Of a stretch of DNA of 64,000 bases, positions 10,201 through 21,604 are shown one piece after another (position 1 is the first letter of the stretch; the number at the start of each line of letters is the position of its first letter). The notes under the pieces are model-generated. The model saw only the letters and a list, made by a program, of their open reading frames with translations, was not told the DNA's origin and ran no database searches. The translations under genes were made by a program, and so were the position numbers. Source of the DNA: Theodoxus fluviatilis (lineage: Eukaryota > Mollusca > Gastropoda > Cycloneritida > Neritidae); the NCBI GenBank assembly GCA_034096865.1, contig JAWQFJ010002818.1, positions 1 through 64,000 on the forward strand. The letters are read 5' to 3'.

Positions 10201-12210
10201 ATGACTGCCCCCATGCAGGGCAAGTAAGCTCTCTTTATAATGACTGCCCCCCATGCAGGGTGGATAAGCTCTCTTTATAATGACTGCCCCCATGCAGGGC
10301 AAATAAGCTCTCTTTATAATGACTGCCCCCCATGCAGGGCAAGTAAGCTCTCTTTATAATGACTGCCCCCATGCAGGGCAAATAAGCTCTCTTTATAATG
10401 ACTGCCCCCATGCAGGGCAAGTAAGCTCTCTTTATAATGACTGCCCCCCATGCAGGGCAAGTAAGCTCTCTTTATAATGACTGCCCCCATGCAGGGTGGA
10501 TAAGCTCTTTATAATGACTGCCCCCATGCAGGGTGGATAAGCTCTCTTTATAATGACTGCCCCCATGCAGGGCAGAAAAGCTCTCTTTATGACTGCCCCC
10601 ATGCAGGGCAAGTAAGCTCTCTTTATAATGACTGCCCCCATGCAGGGCAAGTAAGCTCTCTCTATAATGACTGCCCCCATGCAGGGCAAGTAAGCTCTCT
10701 TTATAATGACTGCCCCATGCAGGGCAAATAAGCTCTCTTTATAATGACTGCCCCATGCAGGGCAAGTAAGCTCTCTTTATAATGACTGCCCCCCATGCAG
10801 GGTGGATAAGCTCTCTTTATAATGACTGCCCCCATGCAGGGCAAATAAGCTCTCTTTATAATGACTGCCCCCATGCAGGGCAAGTAAGCTCTCTTTATAA
10901 TGACTGCCCCCATGCAGGGTGGATAAGCTCTTTATAATGACTGCCCCCATGCAGGGCAAATAAGCTCTCTTTATAATGACTGCCCTCATGCAGGGCAAAT
11001 AAGCTCTCTTTATAATGACTGCCCCCATGCAGGGCAAGTAAGCTCTCTTTATAATGACTGCCCCCATGCAGGGCAAATAAGCTCTCTTTATAATGACTGC
11101 CCCCCATGCAGGGTGGATAAGCTCTCTTTATAATGACTGCCCCCATGCAGGGCAAGTAAGCTCTCTTTATAATGACTGCCCCCATGCAGGGCAAGTAAGC
11201 TCTTTATAATGACTGCCCCCATGCAGGGCAAGTAAGCTCTCTTTATAATGACTGCCCCCATGCAGGGCAAGTAAGCTCTCTTTATAATGACTGCCCCCAT
11301 GCAGGGCAAGTAAGCTCTCTTTATAATGACTGCCCCATGCAGGGCAAGTAAGCTCTCTTTATAATGACTGCCCCCATGCAGGGCAATAGCTCTCTGATAA
11401 GCTCTCTTTATAATGACTGCCCCCATGCAGGGCAGAAAAGCTCTCTTTATGACTGCCCCATGCAGGGCAAGTAAGCTCTCTTTATAATGACTGCCCCCAT
11501 GCAGGGCAAGTAAGCTCTCTCTATAATGACTGCCCCCATGCAGGGCAAGTAAGCTCTCTTTATAATGACTGCCCCATGCAGGGCAAATAAGCTCTCTTTA
11601 TAATGACTGCCCCATGCAGGGCAAGTAAGCTCTCTTTATAATGACTGCCCCCCATGCAGGGTGGATAAGCTCTCTTTATAATGACTGCCCCCATGCAGGG
11701 CAAATAAGCTCTCTTTATAATGACTGCCCCCATGCAGGGCAAGTAAGCTCTCTTTATAATGACTGCCCCCATGCAGGGTGGATAAGCTCTTTATAATGAC
11801 TGCCCCCATGCAGGGCAAATAAGCTCTCTTTATAATGACTGCCCTCATGCAGGGCAAATAAGCTCTCTTTATAATGACTGCCCCCATGCAGGGCAAGTAA
11901 GTTCTCTTTATAATGACTGCCCCCATGCAGGGCAAGTAAGCTCTCTTTATAATGACTGCCCCATGCAGGGCAAGTAAGCTCTCTTTATAATGACTGCCCC
12001 CATGCAGGGCAAATAAGCTCTCTTTATAATGACTGCCCCCATGCAGGGCAAGTAAGCTCTCTTTATAATGACTGCCCCCCATGCATGGTGGATAAGCTCT
12101 CTTTATAATGACTGCCCCCATGCAGGGCAGAAAAGCTCTCTTTATAATGACTGCCCCCCATGCAGGGCAAGTAAGCTCTCTTTATAATGACTGCCCCCAT
12201 GCAGGGCGGG
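7281..12210. repeat. 39-base minisatellite, about 126 copies, 4.9 kb
   Basis: The unit reads GACTGCCCCCATGCAGGGCA then AGTAAGCTCTCTTTATAAT, with 36-, 37- and 40-base variants. ACTGCCC and GGGCAAGT inside each unit can pair into an imperfect hairpin. Variants such as GGGTGGATAAG, GGGCAAATAAG and GGGCAGAAAAG recur. It probably lies in an ArfGAP intron. Frames open on both strands are by-products of the periodicity. Confidence 0.97.
10571..11060. repeat. Higher-order duplication inside the 39-base array
   Basis: About 490 bases here recur at 11431-11920, shifted by 859-860 bases. Both share the rare variants GGCAGAAAAGCTCTCTTTAT then GACTGCC, CTCTCTATAATG and GCCCTCATGC in the same order. Confidence 0.85.
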
Positions 12211-12540
12211 ATGCAAAACTAGACCCACCACCCACCAATCCCCAGCATCCATGACATGGCTCATGTCTCCTCGCATGGAAAACAAGGACACAAAATGTCC
12301 AAGGTTAACTTCACATACCTACATGAGGTATCACAGTTGTTTTTTGTATTATATCATTCCCAGTTCTTTGAATTTTAAAAAGCTTACAAACATACGCCCT
12401 GTGCTACAATGTGCTTCACAAAACAAACACAAACAAAATCAAAAACAGATGCTAAGCAGAAAGCAGAGAAACATTACTGACACTATGCTCCAACTTCTGA
12501 ACATTTATTTCCCATTTGCCACCCTCAACCCTCGACATAT
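12211..12540. other. Unique AT-rich spacer, no gene seen
   Basis: Lies between the 39-base and 32-base arrays. No exon was recognised. Confidence 0.45.
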
Positions 12541-13051
12541 CTCAACCTTCCCATCAGAAAACCTCCATTAATCTCCACCTTCCCATCAGAAAACCTCCAT
12601 TAATCTCCACCTTCCCATCAGAAAACTTCCACATATCTCCACCTTCCCATCAGAAAACCTCCACATATCTCCACCTTCCCATCAGAAATCCTCCATTAAT
12701 CTCCACCTTCCCATCAGAAAACTTCCACATATCTCCACATTCCCATCAGAAAACCTCCACATATCTCCACCTTCCCATCAGAAATCCTCCATTAATCTCC
12801 ACCTTCCCATCAGAAAACTTCCACATATCTCCACCTTCCCATCAGAAAACCTCCACATATCTCCACCTTCCCATCAGAAAACCTCCATTAATCTCCACCT
12901 TCCCATCAGAAAACCTCCACATATCTCCACCTTCCCATCAGAAATCCTCCATTAATCTCCACCTTCCCATCAGAAATCTTCCATTAATCTCCACCTTCCC
13001 ATCAGAAAACCTCCACATATCTCCACCTTCCCATCAGAAATCCTCCATTAA
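12541..13051. repeat. 32-base minisatellite, about 16 copies, split by piggyBac
   Basis: The unit reads CTCCACCTTCCCATCAGAAA then ACCTCCATTAAT. It stops at the TTAA at 13048-13051. A degenerate unit (CTCCCACCTTCACCATCAGA) resumes right after the TTAA at 15774-15777, showing that the piggyBac element inserted into this array. Confidence 0.95.
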
Positions 13052-13180
13052 CCCATTTATGCCGAGATTAAAATTTTTTATTTTTTTATTTTTTCCCAAT
13101 AGCAAATAAAATGCTAAGACTGAATATGCATTAATTTTTTGATTTTTGAACTTTTTCTTGTGTCTACAGCATTTTTTTCA

Positions 13181-13202
13181 AGCGTCCTTTAAAAAGGACG
13201 CT
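13181..13202. repeat. Subterminal palindrome of piggyBac
   Basis: The arms AGCGTCCTTT and AAAGGACGCT are perfect over 10 bases with a 2-base centre. Related palindromes lie at 15297-15314 and 15729-15745. They may be transposase-binding or structural end motifs. Confidence 0.8.
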
Positions 13203-13528
13203 AGGATCGAGAGGGTAGAGGTTTTTGCGCATGCACAATAGTGAAAGGAACATGTTTCTATGACATTTTAATGAAATTTATTACCACAAACACTTGCTTT
13301 TAAAGAAGTTTTGAACTTATGGTTTATTAACAATGGATCAACTGTCCATTTGAAAATTCGAGAAAAAAAAATAAAGCAAAAACAAACAAAATAATCTTCT
13401 GAACCAATGCCATCCTGTTATCTTGCTAATGTGAACAATCTGGGCAAACAATGTTGCTTTCAACGATTTTACACAGCATGTCACAGCACTTCACTTTCAT
13501 TGTGAGAGTTCAAGTTGTCAATCACACA

Positions 13529-14461
13529 TTACACAGGAGTATGAAATGCCACAAAACAGTACTTTCGGTGCAGTGGGACATCGCACTTCAGGCAGATTTG
13601 TTTGACCTTTTTGCCACACTGTGCGCATCTTCTCTGGTTGGGGATGTGCTCCACCAGGTGATCCAACCCATCATATCTGATTGCTGGTGGAACTATTCTG
13701 TCCAGCTTTGCGACACGGCCAACAGGGCTCAAGGCGGGCAGCAGCTTGTGACCTCTTGAGGTAGACGTGGGCGATGGAACGCCGAACTGCCAGGAGATCC
13801 ATCTGCATGGACTCTGAGGCAGGTGTTGCCCTGTACATGTGACAGTACTTGAGGATTTCATCAAATCTGTCTCTTGTCATGGCTGAGGCAATGGCTGTGT
13901 TATGTACATCTTCGTCGTTCAACCGAAACATCCTGCGTTGTGGAACTGTGGCATAGCCACTTACAAGCAGAATCCCGAGGAAGGTCCGAATGTCGTCATC
14001 TGTGACCTTGAAAGAATGATTTCCTTTTGATTTGGCATACTTTTCAGAGTTCTCTTTGATAAGCTGAATGATCTCATCATCGTAGAAGAGTTCAAATATT
14101 CCTAATGGATTCTGAGGGAGATTGGATGCGTCTGGGGGAGGCGAATTCCAAGAAAACCGATCCTTCTGCCTTCCTGATAGATCAGCCTGTTTCCAGGTTC
14201 TTTCAGGCTGCGGTGCTGGAGTATTTGCACGCCTCCTCCTCTTTGTTTTACTGTGCTTGGAAGCTGGCTGGCTTCTTTCTTTTTTGGTCGGCTTTGACGT
14301 GTTGCTGCTGATGTTGAGGGTTGTTCATCATCTGGTTCAAAATCAGGATCGTCATAGTCATCAGGTTCATCTCCGTCATCGTCTGAGTAAGCTTGGGCCT
14401 CGTCTTCAGACGACTCTTGATCAGGAACATCTCCATCACCACCACTGTTCTCCTCTGCCAT
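13529..14461 (-). pseudogene. Broken piggyBac transposase lacking its catalytic core
   Basis: Reading on the minus strand from an ATG at 14461: an acidic N-terminus (EDEAQAYSDDDGDEPDD, FEPDDEQPSTS) and a basic stretch (RPKKKE). After a frameshift near 14110 comes the start of the DDE_Tnp_1_7 domain (PLGIFELFYDDEIIQLI, TFLGILLVSGYATVPQRR, MTRDRFDEILKYCHMYR). It then passes straight to the C-terminal LLAVRRSIAHVYLK segment. After another frameshift near 13735 follows the cysteine-rich zinc-binding tail (RRCAQCGKKVKQICLKCDVP, then LHRKYC). Intact piggyBac transposases have several hundred residues between these two parts, including the catalytic aspartates. That core is missing, so this copy cannot encode an active enzyme. 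Confidence 0.88.
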
Positions 14462-14990
14462 GTACTTCTTCCACTTCGTGACACGATTGTAGCGGTAGCA
14501 TTGGCAGTTCGCGTTGTCGTCACTGGCGTGACAGGTTCATTAGGCTAGGACTTTTGTTGATTTCGGCACACCATCATCGCATCACCTACCACCCGTTTGT
14601 TCCTCCTCTGCTTCAGTGTACTTCTTTCCACTCCGTGTACACCGGAGGACGATTGTGAGCGGTAGCATTGGCAGTCGTATCGTTTTGTCTTCCGGACACG
14701 GTTTACGGTTTTGATTTGGCACCATTCTCCATCCCCACCCAGACTGTTCTGCTCCTCTGCCCAGTGGTACCTTCCCAATTTCTCCCTGTCGTCGACACCA
14801 TTGTAATTGGTAGCATTGGCAGTCGGGTTATCGTACTTATATCGTTTTCGTCCGGACAGGTTTGTTGTGATGGCGGCCACAACCATCTCTCCATCAACCA
14901 CCCCACATACTGTTCTCCCTCTGCCTAGTGTTACTGTCTCTTTCCACTTCGTGACACGATTGTAAGTGGTAAGCATTGCAGTCCATGTTC
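14440..14990. repeat. Four degenerate tandem copies of about 150 bases at the 5' end of the transposase gene
   Basis: CTCTGCC followed by a TACTTCTTCCAC-like word starts near 14453, 14608, 14755 and 14919. GTAGCATTGGCAGT follows near 14494, 14664 and 14813 (GTAAGCATTGCAGT near 14970), and a TCCGGACA-like word ends copies 2 to 4. The first copy spans the transposase start codon. Confidence 0.75.
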
Positions 14991-15810
14991 GTCGTCCGGA
15001 TACCGGCTTTGTTTATTATGGGGCACATCATATCTCCTCAACTCTTACTCACCCTCACTCCAGTGTCAAATTGCATCAAACATCATTATGGGTCAAGAAG
15101 TATGTCTATCTCTTTGAAATGAGTCAATCTCATCATCTTGCATCGGCATCCAATGCGCCATTTCGTTCAACATTGTTTATTAGAGGAAGTGTGAAACACA
15201 TACGCCTAAACCATACATACAAAGTAAACCTCATGCTCTATATTCGGTCGCTTCGCCTCCCATCCCTAATCCGATTTCCACCTTCATCCTATTTGCGTCC
15301 TTGTTTCAAAGGACGAGACAGATGCTACCCCATCCGTCTCTTGATACGAGATCACTAAATCTATGACTTAAGTCCCACTAACGTACAGCAATAAAGAACA
15401 CGGTTTTCAGATTCATGGGGGCCTTTTATATTATTTATAAAATCGTCTTCACTAAATATTATAAACACCATGTTTTGTTAAATTAAAAAATAACTGCCTT
15501 TACATTTGTATTTGGTGTAACTCATCTTGATACACCTCGTTCCGAGCAGTGAATTTGAATGGTGATTCCCCCTATGGACCTGTGTACTGTTTCCACAAGG
15601 AGAGATCACTCTGACCTTCTCGTGTATCACTTGACGGCTCGCGCGCTCTTGAAACCTCCCTATACCCTACAACCATGATTTGATTACTCGCGACCCTCTT
15701 TAATAACAAATCTGATGGGAAACTACTTGTCCTTTTTAAAAGGACGCGCATCGGGAGGGGCCTTAATGTATGGTTAATCTCCCACCTTCACCATCAGAAT
15801 CATCCATAAT

Positions 15811-15820
15811 NNNNNNNNNN
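15811..15820. other. Assembly gap (10 N)
   Basis: Ten unresolved bases lie exactly where the 28-base array begins. Ten is probably a placeholder, so the true gap length and the linkage of the two sides are uncertain. Confidence 0.98.
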
Positions 15821-18800
15821 CTGCTGTAGAGAGACAGGGCCCACACCTGCTGTAGAGAGACACAAGGCCCACACCTGCTGTAGAGAGACAGGGCCCACTC
15901 CTGCTGTAGAGAGACAGGGCCCACACCTTCTGTAGAAAGACACAGGGCCCACACCTGCTGTAGAGAGACAGGGCCCACACCTGCTGTAGAGAGACACAGG
16001 GCCCACACCTGCTGTAGAGAGATAGGGCCCACACCTGCTGTAGAGAGACACAGGGCCCGCACCTGCTGTAGAGAGACAAGGCCCACACCTGCTGTAGAGA
16101 GACAGGGCCCACACCTGCTGTAGAGAGACACAAGGCCCACACCTGCTGTAGAGAGACAGGGCCCACACCTGCTGTAGAGAGACACAGGGCCCACACCTGC
16201 TGTAGAGAGACACAGGGCCCACACCTGCTGTAGAGAGACAGGGCCCACACCTGCTGTAGAGAGACACAGGGCCCACACCTGCTGTAGAGAGACAGGGCCC
16301 ACACCTGCTGTAGAGAGACACAGGGCCCGCACCTGCTGTAGAGAGACAAGGCCCACACCTGCTGTAGAGAAACGCAGGGCCCACACCTGCTGTAGAGACA
16401 CAGGGCCCACACCTGCTGTAGTTAGAGACTGGGCCCATACCTGCTGTAGAAAGACACAGGGTCCACACCTGCTGTAGAGACACAGGGCCCACACCTGCTG
16501 TAGAGAGACACAGGGCCCACACCTGCTGTAGAAAGACAGAGGGTCCACACCTGCTGTAGAGAGATAGGGCCCACACCTGCTGTAGAGAGATAGGGCCCAC
16601 ACCTGCTGTAGAGAGACACAGGGCCCACGCCTGCTGTAGAGAGACACAGGGTCCACACCTGCTGTAGAGACACAGGGTCCACACCTGCTGTAGAGAGATA
16701 GGGCCCACACCTGCTGTAGAAAGACACAGGGCCCACACCTGCTGTAGAGAGACACAGGGTCCACACCTGCTGTAGAGAGATAGGGCCCACACCTGCTGTA
16801 GAGAGACACAAGGCCCACACCTGCTGTAGAAAGACACAGGGCCCACACCTGCTGTAGAGAAACAGGGTCCACACCTACTGTAGAGAGATAGGGCCCACCT
16901 GCTGTAGAGAGACACAAGGCCCACACCTGCTGTAGAAAGAGACAGGGCCCACACCTGCTGTAGACAGACAGGGCCCACACCTGCTATAGATAGACACAGG
17001 GCCCACACCTGCTATAGAGAGACACAGGGCCCACACCTGCTGTAGACAGACAGGGCCCACACCTGCTGTAGAAAGACACAGGGCCCACACCTGCTGTAGA
17101 GGGACACAAGGCCCACACCTGCTGTAGAAAGACACAAGGCCCACACCTGCTGTAGAGAGACACAGGGCCCACACCTGCTGTAGAGAGACACAAGGCCCAC
17201 ACCTGCTGTAGAAAGACACATGGCCCACACCTGCTGTAGAAAGACACAGGGCCCACACCTCCTGTAGAGAGATAGGGCCCACACCTGATGTAGAAAGACA
17301 CAGGGCCAACACCTGCTGTAGAGAGATACAAGGCCCACACCTGCTGTAGAGAGACACATGGCCCACACCTGCTGTAGAGAGACACAAGGCCCACACCTAC
17401 TGTAGAGAGACACAAGGCCCACACCTGCTCTACAGAGACACAAGGCCCACACCTGCTGTACAGACACAAGGCCCACACCTGCTGTAGAGAGACACAAGTC
17501 CCACACCTATTCTAGAGAGACACAAGGCCCAACCCGCTGTAGAGAGACACAAGGCCCACACCTGCTGTACAGAGACACATATCCCACACCTGATGTAGAG
17601 AGACACAAAGCCCACACCTGATGTAGAGAGACACAAGGCCCACACCTGCTGTAGAGAGACACAAGGCCCACACCTGCTGTAGAGAGACACAAGGCCCACA
17701 CCTGCTGTAGAGAGACACAAGGCCCACACCTGCTGTAGAGAGACACAAGGCCCACACCTGCTGTAGAGAGACACAAGGCCCACACCTGCTGTAGAGAGAC
17801 AAGGCCCACACCTGCTGTAGAGAGACAGGGCCCACACCTGCTGTAGAGAGACACAAGGCCCACACCTGCTGTAGAGAGACAGGGCCCACACCTGCTGTAG
17901 AGAGACACAGGCCCACACCTGCTGTAGAGAGACACAGGCCCACACCTGCTGTAGAGAGACACAGGGCCCACACCTGCTGTAGAGAGACACAGGCCCACAC
18001 CTGCTGTAGAGAGACACAGGCCCACACCTGCTGTAGAGAGACACAGGCCCACACCTGCTGTAGAGAGACACAGGGCCCACACCTGCTGTAGAGAGACACA
18101 GGGCCCACACCTGCTGTAGAGAGACACAAGGCCCACACCTGCTGTAGAGAGACACAGGGCCCACACCTGCTGTAGAGAGACACAGGGCCCACACCTGCTG
18201 TAGAGAGACACAAGGCCCACACCTGCTGTAGAGAGACACAGGGCCACACCCCTGCTGTAGAGAGACACAGGGCCCACACCTGCTGTAGAGAGACACAGGC
18301 CCACACCTGCTGTAGAGAGACACAGGGCCCACACCTGCTGTAGAGAGACACAGGGCCCACACCTGCTGTAGAGAACAGGCCCACACCTGCTGTAGAGAGA
18401 CAAGGCCCACACCTGCTGTAGAGAGACACAGGGCCCACACCTGCTGTAGAGAGACAGGGCCCACACCTGCTGTAGAGAGACAGGGCCCACACCTGCTGTA
18501 GAGAGACACAGGGCCCACACCTGCTGTAGAGAGACACAGGGCCCACACCTGCTGTAGAGAGACAGGGCCCACACCTGCTGTAGAGATACACAAGGCCCAC
18601 ACCTGCTGTAGAGAGACACAGGGCCCACACCTGCTGTAGAGAGACAGGGCCCACACCTGCTGTAGAGAGACACAGGGCCCACACCTGCTGTAGAGAGACA
18701 CAGGGCCCACACCTGCTGTAGAGAGACACAGGGCCCACACCTGCTGTAGAGAGACACTGGGTCCACACCTGCTGTAGAGATACACAGGCCCACACCTGCT

Positions 18801-21604
18801 GTAGAGAGACACAAGGCCCACACCTGCTGTAGAGAGACAAGGGCCCACACCTGCTGTAGAGAGACACAGGGCCCACACCTGCTGTAGAGAGACACAAGGC
18901 CCACACCTGCTGTAGAGAGACACAGGGCCCACACCTGCTGTAGAGAGACACAGGGCCCACACCTGCTGTAGATAGACACAGGCCCACACCTGCTGTAGAG
19001 AGACACAGTGCCCACACCTGCTGTAGAGAGACACATGGCCCACACCTGCTGTAGAGAGACACAAGGCCCACACCTGCTGTAGAGAGACACAAGGCCCACA
19101 CCTGCTGTACAGAGACACAAGGCCCACACCTGCTGTACAGACACAAGGCCCACACCTGCTGTAGAGAGACACAAGTCCCACACCTATTCTAGAGAGACAC
19201 AAGGCCCAACCCGCTGTAGAGAGACACAAGGCCCACACCTGCTGTACAGAGACACATATCCCACACCTGATGTAGAGAGACACAAAGCCCACACCTGATG
19301 TAGAGAGACACAAGGCCCACACCTGCTGTAGAGAGACACAAGGCCCACACCTGCTTTAGAGAGACACAAGGCCCACATCTGCTGTGCAGAGACACAAGGC
19401 CCACACCTGATGTAAAGACACACAATGCCCACACCTGCTGTAGAGAGACACAAGGCCCACACCTGCTGTAGAGAGACAAGGCCCACACCTGCTGTAGAGA
19501 GGCAGGGTCCACACCTGCTGTAGAGAGACACAAGGCCCACACCTATTCTAGAGAGACACAAGGCCCACACCTGCTGTAGAGAGACACAATGCTCACACCT
19601 GCTGTAGAGAGACACAAGGCCCACACCTATTCTAGAGAGACACAAGGCCCACACCTGCTGTAGAGAGACACAATGCTCACACCTGCTGTAGAGAGACACA
19701 AGGCCCACACCTATTCTAGAGAGACACAAGGCCCAACCCGCTGTAGAGAGACACAAGACCCACACCTATTCTAGAGAGACACAAGGCCCACACCTGCTGT
19801 AGAGAGACACAAGGCCCACACCTGCTGTAGAGAGACACAAGGCCCACACCTGCTGTAGAGAGACACAAGGCCCACACCTGATGTAGAGAGACACAAGGCC
19901 CACACCTGCTGTAGAGAGACACAAGGCCCACACCTGCTGTAGAGAGACACAAGGCCCAAACCTGATGTAGAGAGACACAAGGCCCACACCTGCTGTAGAG
20001 AGACACAAGGCCCACACCTGCTGTAGAGAGACACAAGGCCCACACCTGCTGTGCAGAGACACAAGGCCCACACCTGATGTAAAGACACACAATGCCCACA
20101 CCTGCTGTAGAGAGACACAAGGCCCACACCTGCTGTAGAGAGACAAGGCCCACACCTGCTGTAGAGAGACAGGGCCCACACCTGATGTAGAGAGACACAA
20201 GGCCCACACATGCTGTAGAGAGACAGGGCCCCCACCTGCTGTAGAGTGAAACAAGACCCACACCTGCTGTAGAGAGACACAAGGCCCCCACCTGCTGTAG
20301 AGAGACACAAGGCCCACACCTGCTGTAGAGAGACAGGGCCCCCACCTGCTGTAGAGAGACACAAGACCCACACCTGCTGTAGAGAGACACAAGGCCCACA
20401 CCTGCTGTAAAGAGATACAAGGCCCACACCTGCTGTAGAGAGACACAAGGCCCACAACTGATGTAGAGAGACACAAAGCCCACACCTGATGTAGAGAGAC
20501 ACAAGGCCCACACCTGCTGTAGAGAGACAAGGCCCACACCTGCTGTAGAGAGGCAGGGTCCACACCTGCTGTAGAGAGACACAAGGCCCACACCTATTCT
20601 AGAGAGACACAAGGCCCACACCTGCTGTAGAGAGACACAGGGCCCACACCTGCTGTAGAGAGACAAGGCCCACACCTGCTGTAGAGAAACACAAGGCCCA
20701 CACCTGCTGTAGAGAGACACAAGGCCCACACCTGCTTTAGAGAGACACAAGGCCCACATCTGCTGTGCAGAGACACAAGGCCCACACCTGATGTAAAGAC
20801 ACACAATGCCCACACCTGCTGTAGAGAGACACAAGGCCCACACCTGCTGTAGAGAGACAAGGCCCACATCTGCTGTAGAGAGGCAGGGTCCACACCTGCT
20901 GTAGAGAGACACAAGGCCCACACCTATTCTAGAGAGACACAAGGCCCACACCTGCTGTAGAGAGACACAAGGCTCACACCTGCTGTAGAGAGACACAAGG
21001 CCCACACTTGCTGTAAAGAGACACAAGGCCCACACCTGCTGTAGAGAGACACAAGGCCCACACCTGCTGTAGAATGAGACAGGGCTCACACCTGCTGTAG
21101 AATGAGACAGGGCTCACACCTGCTGTAGAGAGACACAAGGCCCACACCTGCTGTAGAATGAGACAGGGCTCACACCTGCTGAAGAGAGACACAAGGCCCA
21201 CACCTGCTGTAGAGAGACAAGGCCCACACCTGCTGTAGTGAGACACAAGGCCCACACCTGCTGTAGAGAGACAGGGCCCACACCTGCTGTAGAATGAGAC
21301 AGGGCCCACACCTGCTGTAGAGAGACAGGGCCCACACTTGCTGTAGAGAAACAGGACACACACTTGCTGTAGAGACACAAGGCCCACACTTGCTGTAGAG
21401 AAACAGGACACACACTTGCTGTAGAGAGACAGGGCCATACCTGCTGTAGAGAGACAGGGCCCACACCTGCTCTAGAGGGACAAGGCCCACACCTGCTGTA
21501 GAGAGAAAGGGCCCATACCTGCTGTAGAGAGAAACAGGACACATACCTGCTGTAGATAGAGACTGGTCCCACATCTGCTGTAGAGAGAGACAGGGCCCAC
21601 ACAG
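15821..21604. repeat. 28-base minisatellite (26-base variant common), about 210 copies
   Basis: The unit reads ACCTGCTGTAGAGAGACACA then AGGCCCAC. Loss of CA gives the 26-base form with GGGCCC. Neither form has a stop codon in any minus-strand frame, which yields spurious frames of up to 630 codons. A mosaic of rarer variants (TATTCTAGAG, TGATGTAGAG, CTGTACAGAG) marks internal duplications. Confidence 0.97.
17452..17640. repeat. Higher-order duplication in the 28-base array
   Basis: The variant series CTGTACAGACACAAGG, CACCTATTCTAGAGAG, GGCCCAACCCGCTGTAG, GACACATATCCCACACC is repeated at 19129-19317, offset 1677 bases. Part recurs near 19705-19770. A separate block, 19351-19550, is repeated at 20732-20931, offset 1381. 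Confidence 0.85.

Larger units (their letters stand above)
13048..15777 (-). mobile_element. Degenerate piggyBac-type DNA transposon, about 2.7 kb
   Basis: The element is flanked by TTAA at 13048-13051 and 15774-15777, the piggyBac target duplication, and the 32-base minisatellite continues on both sides. The ends read inward as CCCATTTATGCCGAG and CCATACATTAAGG, only weakly alike. Both ends carry a subterminal palindrome around GCGTCCTTT/AAAGGAC (13181-13202 and 15729-15745), and a third copy lies at 15297-15314. Inside is a broken transposase on the minus strand. The rest, 14990-15730, has no recognisable coding content. Confidence 0.85.

Noticed and set aside
7281..12210. CRISPR-like appearance of regular short repeats
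   Set aside because: There are no unique spacers, units are contiguous, no cas genes are present, and the surrounding genes are eukaryotic.
7281..12210. GGGCAAGTAAG in each unit resembling a GC-type splice donor
   Set aside because: It is on the plus strand while the ArfGAP gene is on the minus strand, and no exon is attached.
15763..21604. Minus-strand frames of up to 630 codons (VWALCLSTAG-like repeats)
   Set aside because: Products of the 28-base array in all minus frames; one even reads through the N gap.
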